Source: Paenibacillus sanguinis 2301083 = DSM 16941
GTDB taxonomy: Bacteria > Bacillota > Bacilli > Paenibacillales > Paenibacillaceae
Reading direction: 5' to 3'
Assembly: GCF_000374825.1 (NCBI RefSeq)
Contig: NZ_KB895379.1
Location: 186,001 to 250,000 of the forward strand
DNA length: 64,000 bases
The notes under the pieces were generated by a model that saw nothing but the letters and a program-made list of their open reading frames with translations, made no database searches and had not been told where the DNA came from. The translations under genes and the position numbers were made by a program. How positions within the stretch are numbered: position 1 is the stretch's first letter; every line of letters begins with the position of its first letter. Shown piece after piece: positions 33,961 through 43,875 of the stretch.

Positions 33961-35277
33961 ATTTTGGGTTGGTTCTGGGTGACCTTTTAATATTCCTGCA
34001 TCCTGAAGCATCCATTCAATGAAGCAGCCATACCCGGATCGTGGGTCATTGACAAATACGTGGGTAACTGCACCAATCAGCTTACCGTTTTGCAGGATTG
34101 GACTGCCGCTCATCCCTTGAACAATCCCGCCCGTTTTTTCAACTAAACGTGGATCTGTGATGCGCAGGACAAGCCCTTTGGTTTCAGGAACGTTTTGTTT
34201 GGAAACATGCACAATTTCAACCTTGAAGCGTTCTACACGTTGCCCTTCCACCACCGTAAGTATCTCCGCCGGGCCTTCCTTGACTTCCTCGGCGAATGCG
34301 ACTGGAACAGGCTTCTGGAAGACGCTGTGCTCCGGATTTTGTGACATCTTGCCAAAGATACCGAAATGCGTATTGCGCTCAATGTTGCCTAATATTTTGC
34401 CCTCTTTCAAAAAATGAGCCCGTTTCTCGCCGGGTTCTCCACTTTCGCTTTTCGATATGGAAGAAACACTGGATTGAAGAATTTGACCACTTCCCACCAC
34501 AATGGGAGTCTGAGTGTTCATATCCGTGATGATGTGTCCAAGCGCACCATATACCCCCTGATTGGGCGCATAGAACGTTAATGTGCCAACCCCGGCAGCG
34601 GAGTCCCTAATATACAAACCCAATCTCCAGGCGCCGTCCTGCTTGTCAAAGGCTGGACTTAACGAGGTATTAAATTCCTTCTCCCCTCGTTTGTAGGTAA
34701 TCTTCAGCGGGCGCTTGCTCTTGCCCGCATCAGCCGCGATATTAGCTACATCACTAATATCCTTGAGTTTGACCCCATTGATATGCGTGATTAAATCGCC
34801 AGCTTGAATACCGGCCTGCTCTCCGGGGGATACCTTCTCCGCTTCGGTAATCACCTGATGATGCCCAACGACGAGAATACCGGCAGATTTCACCTTAACT
34901 CCAATCGTTTGTCCCCCGGGTATTACCTTTAACTCGGGAATGACATTCACCTTGACTGTCTTGAGAGGAATTTGACCGAATAATTTCATACGAAGCTTGG
35001 CTTCTCCGCTCTGGAGCGTCGAAAGCTTGAGGGGATTCCCCAAAGATACTTTCATGGAGGGGTTGGCCTGATCATTCAACCGAACGACATCAGGGCGATC
35101 AACACTAATTTCAGCTTGTACCGGTAAAGCTAAAGAAATCTGTGTCCCCTGCCCTTGGAACAGGCGTAATTCGTCCGGCATGGCGGGCAAATGCCCTTCA
35201 GCGGCGGACGTACCGATAAAACAAAAGAAGAAGGCAAGAAAAAGACCGAGCATTCTTTTCCTGAGGTTCGGGTTCAA
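33946..35277 (-). CDS. spoIVB: SpoIVB serine peptidase (sigma-K signalling)
   Basis: 443 residues. N-terminal membrane or signal segment (LGLFLAFFFCFIGTSAAEG), a PDZ domain (about 115-205, with SPGEQAGIQAGDLITHINGV) and the S55 peptidase domain with catalytic His in YGALGHIITD and Ser in GIVQGMSGSP. Secreted by the forespore, it cleaves SpoIVFA and so allows pro-sigma-K processing. The start is a TTG with AAGGGAG about 11 nt upstream. Between recN and spo0A, the usual order. Confidence 0.95.
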   Translation of the reverse strand: MNPNLRKRMLGLFLAFFFCFIGTSAAEGHLPAMPDELRLFQGQGTQISLALPVQAEISVDRPDVVRLNDQANPSMKVSLGNPLKLSTLQSGEAKLRMKLFGQIPLKTVKVNVIPELKVIPGGQTIGVKVKSAGILVVGHHQVITEAEKVSPGEQAGIQAGDLITHINGVKLKDISDVANIAADAGKSKRPLKITYKRGEKEFNTSLSPAFDKQDGAWRLGLYIRDSAAGVGTLTFYAPNQGVYGALGHIITDMNTQTPIVVGSGQILQSSVSSISKSESGEPGEKRAHFLKEGKILGNIERNTHFGIFGKMSQNPEHSVFQKPVPVAFAEEVKEGPAEILTVVEGQRVERFKVEIVHVSKQNVPETKGLVLRITDPRLVEKTGGIVQGMSGSPILQNGKLIGAVTHVFVNDPRSGYGCFIEWMLQDAGILKGHPEPTQNLKAS

Positions 35278-35375
35278 CGGCTGTCACGCTCCCTTAACTT
35301 CTTCGCTTGACGAAAAGGTGGTCGCCAATTGCGTACCTATAAGATACCCCCGGTCAGGTGTTTTATTACTGTCAA

Positions 35376-37115
35376 TCATTGTGCCGCACGGAATAATCCA
35401 TCCTTTTGTTCCTGCGCCAGCTTGAGCATTTCTTGTGCATGATGTTGCGTTTTCTCCGTTATTTCAACCCCTCCAAGCATTCGGGCCAGCTCATTCACAC
35501 GTCCTGCTTCATCAAGCGCTTCAACTTGGGTCATCGTCCGGCCATCGACAACAATCTTCTCAATAAGATACTGACGATCCGCCATACACGCCACCTGTGG
35601 CAGATGGGTAATGGCAAAGACCTGACACATCGTAGACAAGCGCATCAGCTTATCAGCGATGGCTTGTGCGGCCCGGCCGCTAACTCCTGTATCGACTTCA
35701 TCAAAGATCAATACCGGGACCTGCTCGTGGCGGGCAAAAATGCTCTTGAGCGCCAGCATAATCCGCGATAACTCCCCGCCGGAAGCAATTTTACCCAAGG
35801 GACGCAACGGCTCGCCCGGATTAGGAGAAATCAGGAATTCTGCTGTATCAATACCATTCCTGCCAGGACGAACCTTCCGCCCTTCCCATTCAAGACCTTG
35901 ACGATCCTCAGCCCATGCCAGCTTCACCTGCATGCTGGTCCGCCCCATTTGCAAGTCCTTAAGCTCCCCTTCAATTTGGGCAGCAAGCTCATCGGCAATC
36001 TTACGTCGCAAAGCGCTCAGCTTGACGGCTTGCTTCAATAGCTTGGAACCCAGCTTTTCACGCTGAGTCTGCAATTGCTCCAATCGTTCATCCTTATTCT
36101 CAAGCGCATCCGTTTCCTGTCGTATCTTATTGTAATATTCTAAAATGCCGCCTATATCATCGCCATACTTGCGACGCAGGGTGGAGATAAGGTTAAGACG
36201 TTCCTCCACTTCATCAAGCCGCTCTGGATTAAATTCAATATGCTCACGATAACTTCTCAAACCAAACGAAACATCCTCAAGCTGATAATAAGCCGATTGC
36301 AATTGTTCCAGCAGCGGCCCAACTCCCTTACTGTCGTAAGCAGCCACATCGTTCAAGCGGGAGACCGCTTTGGCAATGGCGTCAAGACCATGTGGACCGT
36401 GCAGTAAATCATAAGCCCCCGATATTGAATCCATCATCTTCTCGCTGTGGGATAGTTTCACCTTTTCTTCCAGAAGCCATTCATCTTCACCGGGCTTTAA
36501 CTCGGCAGCGGCAATTTCATTTAGCTGAAAACGATACAAATCCAGCATTTGCAACGCTTGCTGGCTAGTATTACGCAATTCATCATATTCCTTGTCAACG
36601 CGCACAAACTCATTATAGGTGGTCCGATATTCCGTTTTCACCGAAGCAATTGCCTCCGCACCATACGCATCAAGCAGCTCTAAATGGAGCTCGGGCCGAA
36701 GCAAGGTTTGATGCTCATGTTGGCCATGCAAATTGATCAACCCCCCGCCAACCTCTCGCAGCATGGACAAATTGACCAGTTGACCGTTAATACGCGCCGA
36801 GCTTTTGCCTTGCAGGCTGATCTCACGGCGGATAATAAGCAATTCCCCAGGATCAGCGGCTATGCCCAATCCATTCAGTATAGTCCATACCGGATGCGTC
36901 TCAGGAACATCAAAGGAGGCCTCCATCTCTGCCTTATCGCAGCCATAGCGAATCAAATCCGCAGAGCCACGACCGCCAGCAATCAAGCCCAGAGCATCAA
37001 TGATAATCGATTTGCCCGCACCCGTCTCCCCTGTCAACACGTGAAATCCGGAACCAAATGAAACCTCGACCTCTTCAACCACCGCCAGATTGCGAATGGA
37101 TAAATGAATCAACAT
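35376..37115 (-). CDS. recN: DNA repair protein RecN
   Basis: 579 residues, SMC-like ATPase used in double-strand-break repair. Walker A LTGETGAGKS near 33, two coiled-coil arms in the middle, the ABC signature GKIASGGELSRIMLALK and Walker B VLIFDEVDTGVSG near the C-terminus. Start at ATG 37115, since GGAGG abuts the earlier GTG. Downstream of argR, as in B. subtilis. Confidence 0.96.
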   Translation of the reverse strand: MLIHLSIRNLAVVEEVEVSFGSGFHVLTGETGAGKSIIIDALGLIAGGRGSADLIRYGCDKAEMEASFDVPETHPVWTILNGLGIAADPGELLIIRREISLQGKSSARINGQLVNLSMLREVGGGLINLHGQHEHQTLLRPELHLELLDAYGAEAIASVKTEYRTTYNEFVRVDKEYDELRNTSQQALQMLDLYRFQLNEIAAAELKPGEDEWLLEEKVKLSHSEKMMDSISGAYDLLHGPHGLDAIAKAVSRLNDVAAYDSKGVGPLLEQLQSAYYQLEDVSFGLRSYREHIEFNPERLDEVEERLNLISTLRRKYGDDIGGILEYYNKIRQETDALENKDERLEQLQTQREKLGSKLLKQAVKLSALRRKIADELAAQIEGELKDLQMGRTSMQVKLAWAEDRQGLEWEGRKVRPGRNGIDTAEFLISPNPGEPLRPLGKIASGGELSRIMLALKSIFARHEQVPVLIFDEVDTGVSGRAAQAIADKLMRLSTMCQVFAITHLPQVACMADRQYLIEKIVVDGRTMTQVEALDEAGRVNELARMLGGVEITEKTQHHAQEMLKLAQEQKDGLFRAAQ

Positions 37116-37144
37116 GCGAGGCACTCCTCCCTACACCGAATCCG

Positions 37145-37594
37145 TTATGATATGTAACCCATAATTTGTTCGATTACAAAAGCACTGTACTCCTCATTTC
37201 GGCAAATTAACAAAATGGTATCATCGCCACTGATTGTCCCCAGCAAATCCGGCCATTCCATATTATCGATCAGCACAGCTACGGAATTCGCTGTCCCGGG
37301 CAGACACTTCATAACCACCAGATTACTGGTATGATCAATATGCACAAAGCTGTCCACCAGCGCCCGCTGCAGCTTATGCACCGGATTATAGCGATTAACA
37401 ATAGGCATGGAGTATTTATAACGCCCATCATCTGTAGGAACCTTGATTAGCATTAACTCCTTGATGTCGCGCGACACTGTCGCCTGCGTCACCGGATATC
37501 CCGCTTCTCTCAACGCCTCCACCAGTTCATCTTGAGTTTCAATCTCCATTGACGAAATAATATCACGAATTTTGATTTGTCGTTGACCCTTCAT
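37145..37594 (-). CDS. argR: Arginine repressor ArgR/AhrC
   Basis: 149 residues. Winged-helix N-terminus ([35 protein letters not shown]) and an arginine-binding hexamerisation domain ([29 protein letters not shown]). Represses arginine synthesis and activates breakdown with arginine. Starts at ATG 37594 with GGAGGG upstream; overlaps the previous gene's stop (ATGA). Confidence 0.95.
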   Translation of the reverse strand: MKGQRQIKIRDIISSMEIETQDELVEALREAGYPVTQATVSRDIKELMLIKVPTDDGRYKYSMPIVNRYNPVHKLQRALVDSFVHIDHTSNLVVMKCLPGTANSVAVLIDNMEWPDLLGTISGDDTILLICRNEEYSAFVIEQIMGYIS

Positions 37595-38091
37595 TCTGCC
37601 CTCCATAAGCCCTTCAAGGCTGCTTCTTCTTCATCTTCGTCCGTGGTCAGGACGATTTCCTTCACTTCTCCCTGGTCCGGGTCCACGTACAGAACACCCG
37701 CGCACTCGGGATATAACAGTAAATAAGGCAGTAATTCCCTGCGAACACCACTGCCTGTCCATTCGATGGGCAAACGCTCCCGTGCAGTTCTTACCAAATA
37801 GAATTCCCCGTTCTTGACCGCAATATAGTCGATGAACAAGCGGCTATGCACAACCTCCCGATTGACTCGGAAAGCAAGAGGCACCTTCAATTTATCACTA
37901 ATCACCTCATAACCCGCTTGCTCAAGCAGTTCAACAGCAGGATGCTCCAAAATCTCTTCATTCATTTTAAAGCCGATGCCTGATCTTAACGTAAACGGCT
38001 TACGGACCCAAATACGAAAGCCGCGATACAATAAATAAAATCCAATTCCCGCAATCAGCAGCATGAGAAGACCATCTGAGCTTGCACCCAC
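37591..38091 (-). CDS. Unknown membrane-anchored protein between tlyA and argR
   Basis: About 166 residues if started at GTG 38091, which has GAGGTG 6 nt upstream. One N-terminal transmembrane helix ([20 protein letters not shown]), then a soluble domain containing [39 protein letters not shown] and [14 protein letters not shown]. The order helix, D-Y-I-A-V-K-N, beta strand, then an R-x2-E helix resembles a restriction-endonuclease-like fold, but active-site residues are not convincing. It overlaps argR by 4 nt, so it is coupled to it. No function assigned. Confidence 0.75.
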   Translation of the reverse strand: MGASSDGLLMLLIAGIGFYLLYRGFRIWVRKPFTLRSGIGFKMNEEILEHPAVELLEQAGYEVISDKLKVPLAFRVNREVVHSRLFIDYIAVKNGEFYLVRTARERLPIEWTGSGVRRELLPYLLLYPECAGVLYVDPDQGEVKEIVLTTDEDEEEAALKGLWRAE

Positions 38092-38237
38092 CGCAATCAC
38101 CTCAACCCTTATTTCGACGCAACTGCGGAAAGCTCCTTCTGCCTCACTCATTCTATTTATCGGATTTCTAAAGGCATAAGCAGCCATTTTTCTATATTAT
38201 AGGGAACTTATGTTCGTTTTTCAAGCTGTCATTTAGC

Positions 38238-38265
38238 AAAAAAAGACCCATCATTTTGATGAGCC
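38238..38265 (-). terminator. tlyA terminator
   Basis: GGCTCATCA and TGATGGGTC form the stem, followed by TTTTTTT on the minus strand. The tlyA stop codon is inside the stem. Confidence 0.75.
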
Positions 38266-39105
38266 TGTAAAAGTATTCGCCGCTTCCTGTACAACAGCAG
38301 CAGCCATATCATGAATCGCCTGCTGCTTCCCGGTATTTTCCGCCTCTTGAATGGATTGATCATCTTCCAATTTAAGATGTGCCAAAAATTCAATGTTGCC
38401 TTCACCCCCGGTAATCGGTGAAAACGTTAATCCGGCAACTTTAAATCCGTGTTGCACTGCAAACCCGAGAACGGTTTCCAGCACCTCCTGATGTACCTTC
38501 GGGTCGCGAATCACTCCGGATTTGCCAACCTTCTCCCGCCCTGCCTCAAATTGCGGCTTGATGAGTGCTGCGATATCCGCCGGCCGCTTAAGCAAGGTTA
38601 ACAAGGGCGGCAAAATAATTTTGAGCGAGATAAAGGAAACGTCAATGCTGGCAAAATTAGGCACAGGACCGTCCAGATCCTCCGGTGTCATATAGCGAAA
38701 ATTGGTTCGCTCCTTTACGTTGACCCGCTCATCATTGCGAAGCGACCAGTCAAGCTGATTGTAGCCAACATCAATGGCGTATACATAGCTTGCTCCATGC
38801 TGCAAGGCACAATCCGTAAAACCACCGGTTGAGGACCCGATATCGAGCATCGTTCTACCCTCAAGCTTGATCTCAAAACGCTTTAAGGCCTTCTCCAGCT
38901 TAAGTCCCCCACGGCTGACATAAGGGTGTACCGCCCCTTTGACCGACAGGACCGTATCGCGGGAAATCTTAGTCCCCGCCTTCTCCAGACGTTCCTGTCC
39001 ACCGAACACCAGTCCAGCCATAATCGCGGCCTTGGCCTTTTCCCTGCTCTCAAAAAATCCCTGCTCCACCAGCAGGACATCTAGTCGTTCCTTGGATACC
39101 GACAT
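38251..39105 (-). CDS. tlyA: TlyA-family rRNA 2'-O-methyltransferase (YqxC)
   Basis: 284 residues. N-terminal S4 RNA-binding domain (KERLDVLLVEQGFFESREKA) and an FtsJ-type methyltransferase domain with SAM motif LDIGSSTGGFTDCALQHGA, ASIDVSFISLK and the catalytic lysine in ALIKPQFEAGRE. TlyA methylates cytidines in 16S/23S rRNA and sets capreomycin sensitivity in mycobacteria; the older hemolysin name is doubtful. Follows dxs by 18 nt. Confidence 0.93.
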   Translation of the reverse strand: MSVSKERLDVLLVEQGFFESREKAKAAIMAGLVFGGQERLEKAGTKISRDTVLSVKGAVHPYVSRGGLKLEKALKRFEIKLEGRTMLDIGSSTGGFTDCALQHGASYVYAIDVGYNQLDWSLRNDERVNVKERTNFRYMTPEDLDGPVPNFASIDVSFISLKIILPPLLTLLKRPADIAALIKPQFEAGREKVGKSGVIRDPKVHQEVLETVLGFAVQHGFKVAGLTFSPITGGEGNIEFLAHLKLEDDQSIQEAENTGKQQAIHDMAAAVVQEAANTFTGSSK

Positions 39106-39123
39106 GCCAATCTCCCGTCTGCC

Positions 39124-41037
39124 TTAATAAGGGTTCACCTTTTTGCCATATGCCATATGCTGCTTGGCACGAAATTTTTGCACCTCTTCGACTACGCTCT
39201 CTGCCGTCAAGCCCACTTCGGCAAGCTGATCCTTGATGCTGCCATGCTCGATAAAGCGATCCGGCACTCCCATCAGACTGATATCCACTCCCGTAATTCC
39301 TAGTTCGGCATAATGCTCCAGAATGGCACTGCCCAGGCTTCCGGCTTGCGAGGCTTCCTCCAGCACAACCATTTTGCCGCCCATTTGCGCCAGCTTTGCC
39401 AACATTTCACCATCAAGCGGCTTCAAAAACCGTGCGTTGACAACACTAGCTGTAACTCCTTCGCGCTTAAGCAGCTCTGCCGCTTCCTCAGCAACCTGCA
39501 CCATTGGGCCAACGGCGATAAGGGTTAGGCTTTCCCCTTCTCGCAGCATCTCCCATGTTCCAATCGGAATCGGCACTAATTCCTCATCCAGAGGAACACC
39601 AGGCACATTGATGCGAGGATAACGGTATGCGATGGGACCATCGTTATATTCAAGCGCTGTCTTCATCATATGACGCAGTTCATTTTCGTCCTTAGGCATC
39701 ATCATCACCATATTCGGAATATGACGCATGAACGCGATATCATAGACGCCTTGATGTGTTTCACCGTCCGCACCAACAAAGCCGGCACGATCAATGGCGA
39801 ACATAACGTTGGCATTATGACGGCAAATGTCATGCACAATCTGATCATACGCCCGCTGCATAAAGGTGGAATACACCGCATAAACCGGCTTCATTCCTTC
39901 CATTGCCAGCGCCGCGCACATCGTTGCCGCATGCTGTTCGGCAATACCCACATCAATCATGCGATCAGGGAAGCGTTCCGCAAAGGGCACAAGACCGGAG
40001 CCGCCCGGCATAGCTGGCGTAACCGCAACAATCCGTTCGTCCTGCTCAGCCAGACGGATGAGGGTTTGCCCGAAAACCTCAGTATACATCGGATTCCCAA
40101 CAGCCTTAAGCACTTGACCAGATTCAATCTTGTACGGCGAAATTCCGTGCCATTTATGAGAATCCTTCTCCGCCGGCTGGTATCCCTTGCCTTTGGTTGT
40201 TAGGACATGGACAAGCACAGGACCGCTAACATTATTTGCTTGCTTGAATGACTCGATCAATCCAGGCAAATCATGGCCGTCAACGGGGCCCAAATATTTG
40301 AAGCCGAGCTCTTCAAACAGCACACCCGAAACCATCAAATATTTCAGACTGTCCTTCACTCGTTCCACCGTTTTGGCAACCTTGCCTCCGATGGCTGGAA
40401 TCCGCTTAAGCAATTGCTCCACTTCATCCTTGGCCCGTAAGTAATTACGATCCGAACGAATTTTAGTCAAATAATTGTGCATCGCGCCAACGTTGGGGGC
40501 AATGGACATTTCATTATCATTCAAAATAACCATCAGGTCCTTCTTTTCATGCCCGATATGATTCAGGGCTTCAAAGGCCATCCCACCGGTTAACGCACCG
40601 TCACCGATCATGGCTATTACCCGATGAGACTCACCCTTAAGATCTCTGGCAAGCGCCATCCCCATCGCTGCGGAGAGCGATGTGCTGCTGTGTCCCGCTT
40701 CCCATACATCATGCTCACTTTCGTTCCTCTTCACGAAGCCGCATAAGCCCCCATGCTTGCGCAGTGAGTCAAATTGGTCCATCCGTCCGGTCAGTATTTT
40801 ATGGACATATGCCTGATGGCCCACGTCAAAAATAAATTTGTCCTGCGGACTGTTATAACAATAGTGCAGGGCGATCGTCAATTCCACCACACCCAAATTA
40901 GAAGCCAAATGCCCACCAGTTATAGATAATTTCTCGATCAGAAACTGACGTATTTCGGCAGCAAGCGGCTCCAACTGCTCCATGGACAAGTTTTTCAGAT
41001 CGGCAGGCTCATGAATTTGTGAAAGCAGCACAGCCAT
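39124..41037 (-). CDS. dxs: 1-deoxy-D-xylulose-5-phosphate synthase
   Basis: 637 residues. Condenses pyruvate and glyceraldehyde-3-phosphate, first step of the MEP isoprenoid route. TPP motif [20 protein letters not shown] with [11 protein letters not shown]; the DRAG motif is in [18 protein letters not shown]. The start at 41037 has AAGGA 8 nt upstream. With ispA upstream it forms an isoprenoid-precursor pair, in B. subtilis order. Confidence 0.96.
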   Translation of the reverse strand: MAVLLSQIHEPADLKNLSMEQLEPLAAEIRQFLIEKLSITGGHLASNLGVVELTIALHYCYNSPQDKFIFDVGHQAYVHKILTGRMDQFDSLRKHGGLCGFVKRNESEHDVWEAGHSSTSLSAAMGMALARDLKGESHRVIAMIGDGALTGGMAFEALNHIGHEKKDLMVILNDNEMSIAPNVGAMHNYLTKIRSDRNYLRAKDEVEQLLKRIPAIGGKVAKTVERVKDSLKYLMVSGVLFEELGFKYLGPVDGHDLPGLIESFKQANNVSGPVLVHVLTTKGKGYQPAEKDSHKWHGISPYKIESGQVLKAVGNPMYTEVFGQTLIRLAEQDERIVAVTPAMPGGSGLVPFAERFPDRMIDVGIAEQHAATMCAALAMEGMKPVYAVYSTFMQRAYDQIVHDICRHNANVMFAIDRAGFVGADGETHQGVYDIAFMRHIPNMVMMMPKDENELRHMMKTALEYNDGPIAYRYPRINVPGVPLDEELVPIPIGTWEMLREGESLTLIAVGPMVQVAEEAAELLKREGVTASVVNARFLKPLDGEMLAKLAQMGGKMVVLEEASQAGSLGSAILEHYAELGITGVDISLMGVPDRFIEHGSIKDQLAEVGLTAESVVEEVQKFRAKQHMAYGKKVNPY

Positions 41038-41167
41038 TCCCCGCTTCCTTAAATAAATTTCTCAGACTTTCAGAAGGTTCAAAACCTTTCTTAAAGGTCT
41101 AATCTCTCTTGTTGATAATAACCTTCATTATACCATATGTGACGATGTTGTCGAAAACAGAATCAAT

Positions 41168-42109
41168 TTAGTGATCACGGTTTAGCAGGAAATCGGCAAT
41201 TTCCAATAAGCGCTGCGGATAAGGAATGCAGCCCTCCTGTAAAGCCTGCTTTGCCTCGCGGGTAAGGCGATTCACCTCTGCACGCGAGCCCTCAATGCCC
41301 AGGAAGTAAGGATAGGTAACCTTCTCCTGCTTAATGTCGCTTTGCGTCTTTTTGCCCAGCTTGCTTTCGTCTCCAATCAAATCCAGAATATCATCCTGAA
41401 TTTGAAAGGCATGGCCCAATGCCCGGCCAAAGCGCTCCAAGGCATCAAGCTGAGCTTCTGTGGCAGAAGCAATGCGTCCGCCTGCCTTGAGACAGAATAC
41501 GATTAAATCGCCTGTCTTATGCTCATGGATAAAGCGAAGTTGCTCCAGGGCCGTTAGTCCTTGCTCGCCCTCCATATCAGCCACCTGCCCGCCCACCATC
41601 CCGGCAGGCCCGGCAAAGCGAGATAATTCCCCCACGATAGCCAGCACGTTTTCGGCGGGCACGCCATGCTGAGTTCCCGCTTGAACTACACTGTAGAAGG
41701 CATGCGTCAATAGCCCATCTCCAGACAAAATAGCCATCGCTTCGCCGAACACTTTGTGGCTGGTTGGCTTGCCGCGACGGAAGTCATCATTATCCAAGGC
41801 TGGCAGGTCGTCATGAATCAGTGAATACGTATGCACCATTTCCACGGCGCAGGCGACGGGCAAGGCAGCTTCCCGGCTCCCGCCCAACGCTTCCGCCGCA
41901 GCCACGACGAGCAGTGGACGCAGCCTCTTCCCTCCTGCCATCAATGAATATTCCATCGCTTTGCGCAGGCTCTCCGGAACCTCCCATGTCGCGGGAATGC
42001 TTAAGGTCAGCCCGGATACCACGACGCGGCCAACCTCTTCCATATATTCGTCTAACGCTGTCTGCTTGTGCTGCTGCAAAAAGATCCCCGCTCTCTGTTC
42101 AGAAATCAC
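41168..42109 (-). CDS. ispA: Farnesyl diphosphate synthase (polyprenyl synthetase family)
   Basis: About 313 residues. First aspartate-rich motif DDLPALDNDDFRRG and second QIQDDILDLIGDESKLGK; also AGGKRLRPLLVVAAAEALGG. Joins IPP and DMAPP into farnesyl diphosphate for undecaprenyl phosphate and menaquinone. The start is uncertain: GTG 42109 overlaps the xseB end, but a TTG at 42079 behind GCGGGGA is also good. Either way, coupled to xseB. Confidence 0.93.
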   Translation of the reverse strand: MISEQRAGIFLQQHKQTALDEYMEEVGRVVVSGLTLSIPATWEVPESLRKAMEYSLMAGGKRLRPLLVVAAAEALGGSREAALPVACAVEMVHTYSLIHDDLPALDNDDFRRGKPTSHKVFGEAMAILSGDGLLTHAFYSVVQAGTQHGVPAENVLAIVGELSRFAGPAGMVGGQVADMEGEQGLTALEQLRFIHEHKTGDLIVFCLKAGGRIASATEAQLDALERFGRALGHAFQIQDDILDLIGDESKLGKKTQSDIKQEKVTYPYFLGIEGSRAEVNRLTREAKQALQEGCIPYPQRLLEIADFLLNRDH

Positions 42110-42380
42110 TTGGCTCGCCCAGCGGCGGCTGAAACGGCTGCTTGCTAATCTCGCCATCCTCTTCAACAATCATCTCGATTTTGCGTTCAACCTCAGCCAG
42201 CTTCTGTCCACATAATTGCGAAAGCTGCATTCCCTGCTGAAACAGGTCGATCGCCTTCTCCAAGGGTACGTCGCCCCGCTCCAGCTCAGATACAATATTC
42301 TCCAACTGTTGCATGGCTTCCTCGAAGTTAACCTGTGCCTGCTCTGCCACAGGATCAACCTTTTCCGCCTGCTTCTTCAT
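42099..42380 (-). CDS. xseB: Exodeoxyribonuclease VII small subunit
   Basis: 93 residues, longer than the 75-80 usual because of a polar tail. The family core is NFEEAMQQLENIVSELERGD then LEKAIDLFQQGMQL and KLAEVERKI. Several XseB bind one XseA to form the single-strand exonuclease. It overlaps xseA by 26 nt and begins after AAGGAG. Confidence 0.95.
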   Translation of the reverse strand: MKKQAEKVDPVAEQAQVNFEEAMQQLENIVSELERGDVPLEKAIDLFQQGMQLSQLCGQKLAEVERKIEMIVEEDGEISKQPFQPPLGEPSDF

Positions 42381-43737
42381 CTTTACCAGCTCCTTCCGCC
42401 CTCATGCCCCATACTTGGCAATCCAACTCTCCATCCGTAATAGCCACCCGGATTCTGTCCCCCAGCTCCACCTGGGCTAGTGATTTAACCAGTTTCGTGC
42501 CTGTTTCGTCATAAACGAGACTATACCCACGCCCCATTACCTTCAACGGGCTTAGCGCGTCCAGTTGGCGGATATGTGCCGTTAGCTGACGCGAGCGATC
42601 ACGCAGCAGACTGAGCATCGATTGCCGCAGCAAACGGTCCGCGCTCTGCTGACGCCGCAGCGCGAATTGCAACGTCTCCTGCGGATGATAGCGCAGGAGA
42701 CGTTGACGCAGGCGGCCATGCGCCGCATCCGCCAGTTGCAGCCGCAGCGCGGCGCGCTCCTGTAGCCGCGATGACAGCCTGTCCAGCCGCTCCGCGTGCT
42801 GGAGCAGGCTGCGCCGCGGCTGCAGAAGCGCCGGCGAGCGCTGTATGCGGCTGAGCCGCTCGCGCGCTTGCCGCAGGCGATGCTGCAAGCCCTGCTGCAG
42901 CATCTGCTCGCGCTGGCGGAGCTGCGCGCGCAGCTCCGCCGTGTGCGGCACGGCCAGCTCGGCGGCCGCTGTGGGCGTTGCCGCCCGCAGGTCGGCGACA
43001 AAATCGGCGATCGTAAAGTCGGTCTCATGGCCAACGGCCGAAATGACCGGAATCGCCGATTCGTAGATCGCACGCGCGACCTGCTCCTCGTTAAACGCCC
43101 ACAGCTCCTCGAGCGAGCCGCCGCCGCGGCCGACGATCAATACGTCGGCCTCACCCATGGCGTTCAGCGTGCGGAGCGCCTTCACGATCGAGGGCGCTGC
43201 CCCTTTGCCTTGAACCAGCACCGGGTAGAGAACAACCGCCGCTTGCGGGTAACGTCGCGCCAGCGTGGTCAAGATATCCCTCACCGCCGCCCCCGTCGGC
43301 GAGGTCACCACACCAATCGTGCGCGGAAAGCGCGGCAATGGCCGCTTCCGCTGCGGCGCAAACAGGCCTTCTCCCTCCAGCTTCTGCTTCAATTGCTCGA
43401 AGGCCAGGTACAGGCTGCCAATGCCATCGGGCTGCATATGTGTTGCATAGAACTGATATTGCCCATCCCGTTCATAGACGGAAACATTTCCGCGGGCGAT
43501 AACCCGTGCGCCCTCCTTCGGCTTGAACGGGAGCCGCTGATTATGCGAAGCAAACATGATGCATTTGATCCGGCTGTCCGTATCCTTGAGCGTAAAATAC
43601 ATATGTCCGCTGGAGTGATGCGTGAAGTTGGAGATTTCCCCGCGAATCCAGACATCCGCCAGCGTCGCGTCGGATTCCAGCTTCATCCGCATATAGCGGT
43701 TTAATTCCTTGACCGATAAAATTCGCTGCGGCTGCAC
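42355..43737 (-). CDS. xseA: Exodeoxyribonuclease VII large subunit
   Basis: 460 residues. N-terminal OB fold (SVKELNRYMRMKLESDATLA, VWIRGEISNFTHHSSGHMYF), then the catalytic domain (GVVTSPTGAAVRDILTTLAR, LIVGRGGGSLEELWAFNEE, SAVGHETDFTIADFVADLRA) and a long coiled-coil arm. Start at GTG 43737 with GGGGAG 7 nt upstream. The arm-coding part (about 42600-43050) is much richer in GC and Arg/Gln than the rest and contains two strong palindromes, listed separately. Confidence 0.95.
   Translation of the reverse strand: MQPQRILSVKELNRYMRMKLESDATLADVWIRGEISNFTHHSSGHMYFTLKDTDSRIKCIMFASHNQRLPFKPKEGARVIARGNVSVYERDGQYQFYATHMQPDGIGSLYLAFEQLKQKLEGEGLFAPQRKRPLPRFPRTIGVVTSPTGAAVRDILTTLARRYPQAAVVLYPVLVQGKGAAPSIVKALRTLNAMGEADVLIVGRGGGSLEELWAFNEEQVARAIYESAIPVISAVGHETDFTIADFVADLRAATPTAAAELAVPHTAELRAQLRQREQMLQQGLQHRLRQARERLSRIQRSPALLQPRRSLLQHAERLDRLSSRLQERAALRLQLADAAHGRLRQRLLRYHPQETLQFALRRQQSADRLLRQSMLSLLRDRSRQLTAHIRQLDALSPLKVMGRGYSLVYDETGTKLVKSLAQVELGDRIRVAITDGELDCQVWGMRAEGAGKDEEAGGKG
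42671..42704. other. Perfect 13-bp inverted repeat inside xseA
   Basis: AACGTCTCCTGCG (42671-42683) and CGCAGGAGACGTT (42692-42704) with an 8-nt loop, in the coiled-coil-coding part of xseA. A very stable stem in either transcript. Confidence 0.9.
42915..42940. other. Perfect 26-bp GC-rich palindrome inside xseA
   Basis: The 26 bp starting GGCGGAGCTGCGC are identical to their reverse complement with no loop, at the start of the coiled-coil-coding region. Confidence 0.9.
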
Positions 43738-43758
43738 CAGAACACTCCCCTTTCCTAG

Positions 43759-43825
43759 TATATAAGTTGAACACAAAGAAGCAGACGAGAAAATGTTCTT
43801 ACGATTCTTTAATTCAACTTATATA
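43759..43825. repeat. 67-bp inverted-repeat element carrying the 32-bp repeat, copy B
   Basis: TATATAAGTTGAA (43759-43771) and TTCAACTTATATA (43813-43825) are perfect 13-bp inverted repeats. Between them, 43774-43805 is identical over 32 bp to 17181-17212. It lies in the xseA-folD spacer, just upstream of the xseA start. Looks like a small non-coding mobile or repeat element; no target-site duplication was identified. Confidence 0.75.
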
Positions 43826-43875
43826 ATAACGCCCGTCCTGTAGCCTTTGGCTCATTTATTCACCACATCACAATT

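Noticed and set aside
41149-41155. 0A box upstream of dxs
   Set aside because: A single TGTCGAA match without neighbours or sporulation context; probably chance.
42796-43704. Plus-strand 302-codon frame opposite xseA
   Set aside because: Opposite-strand shadow of a certain gene in a GC-rich tract, with no family resemblance.
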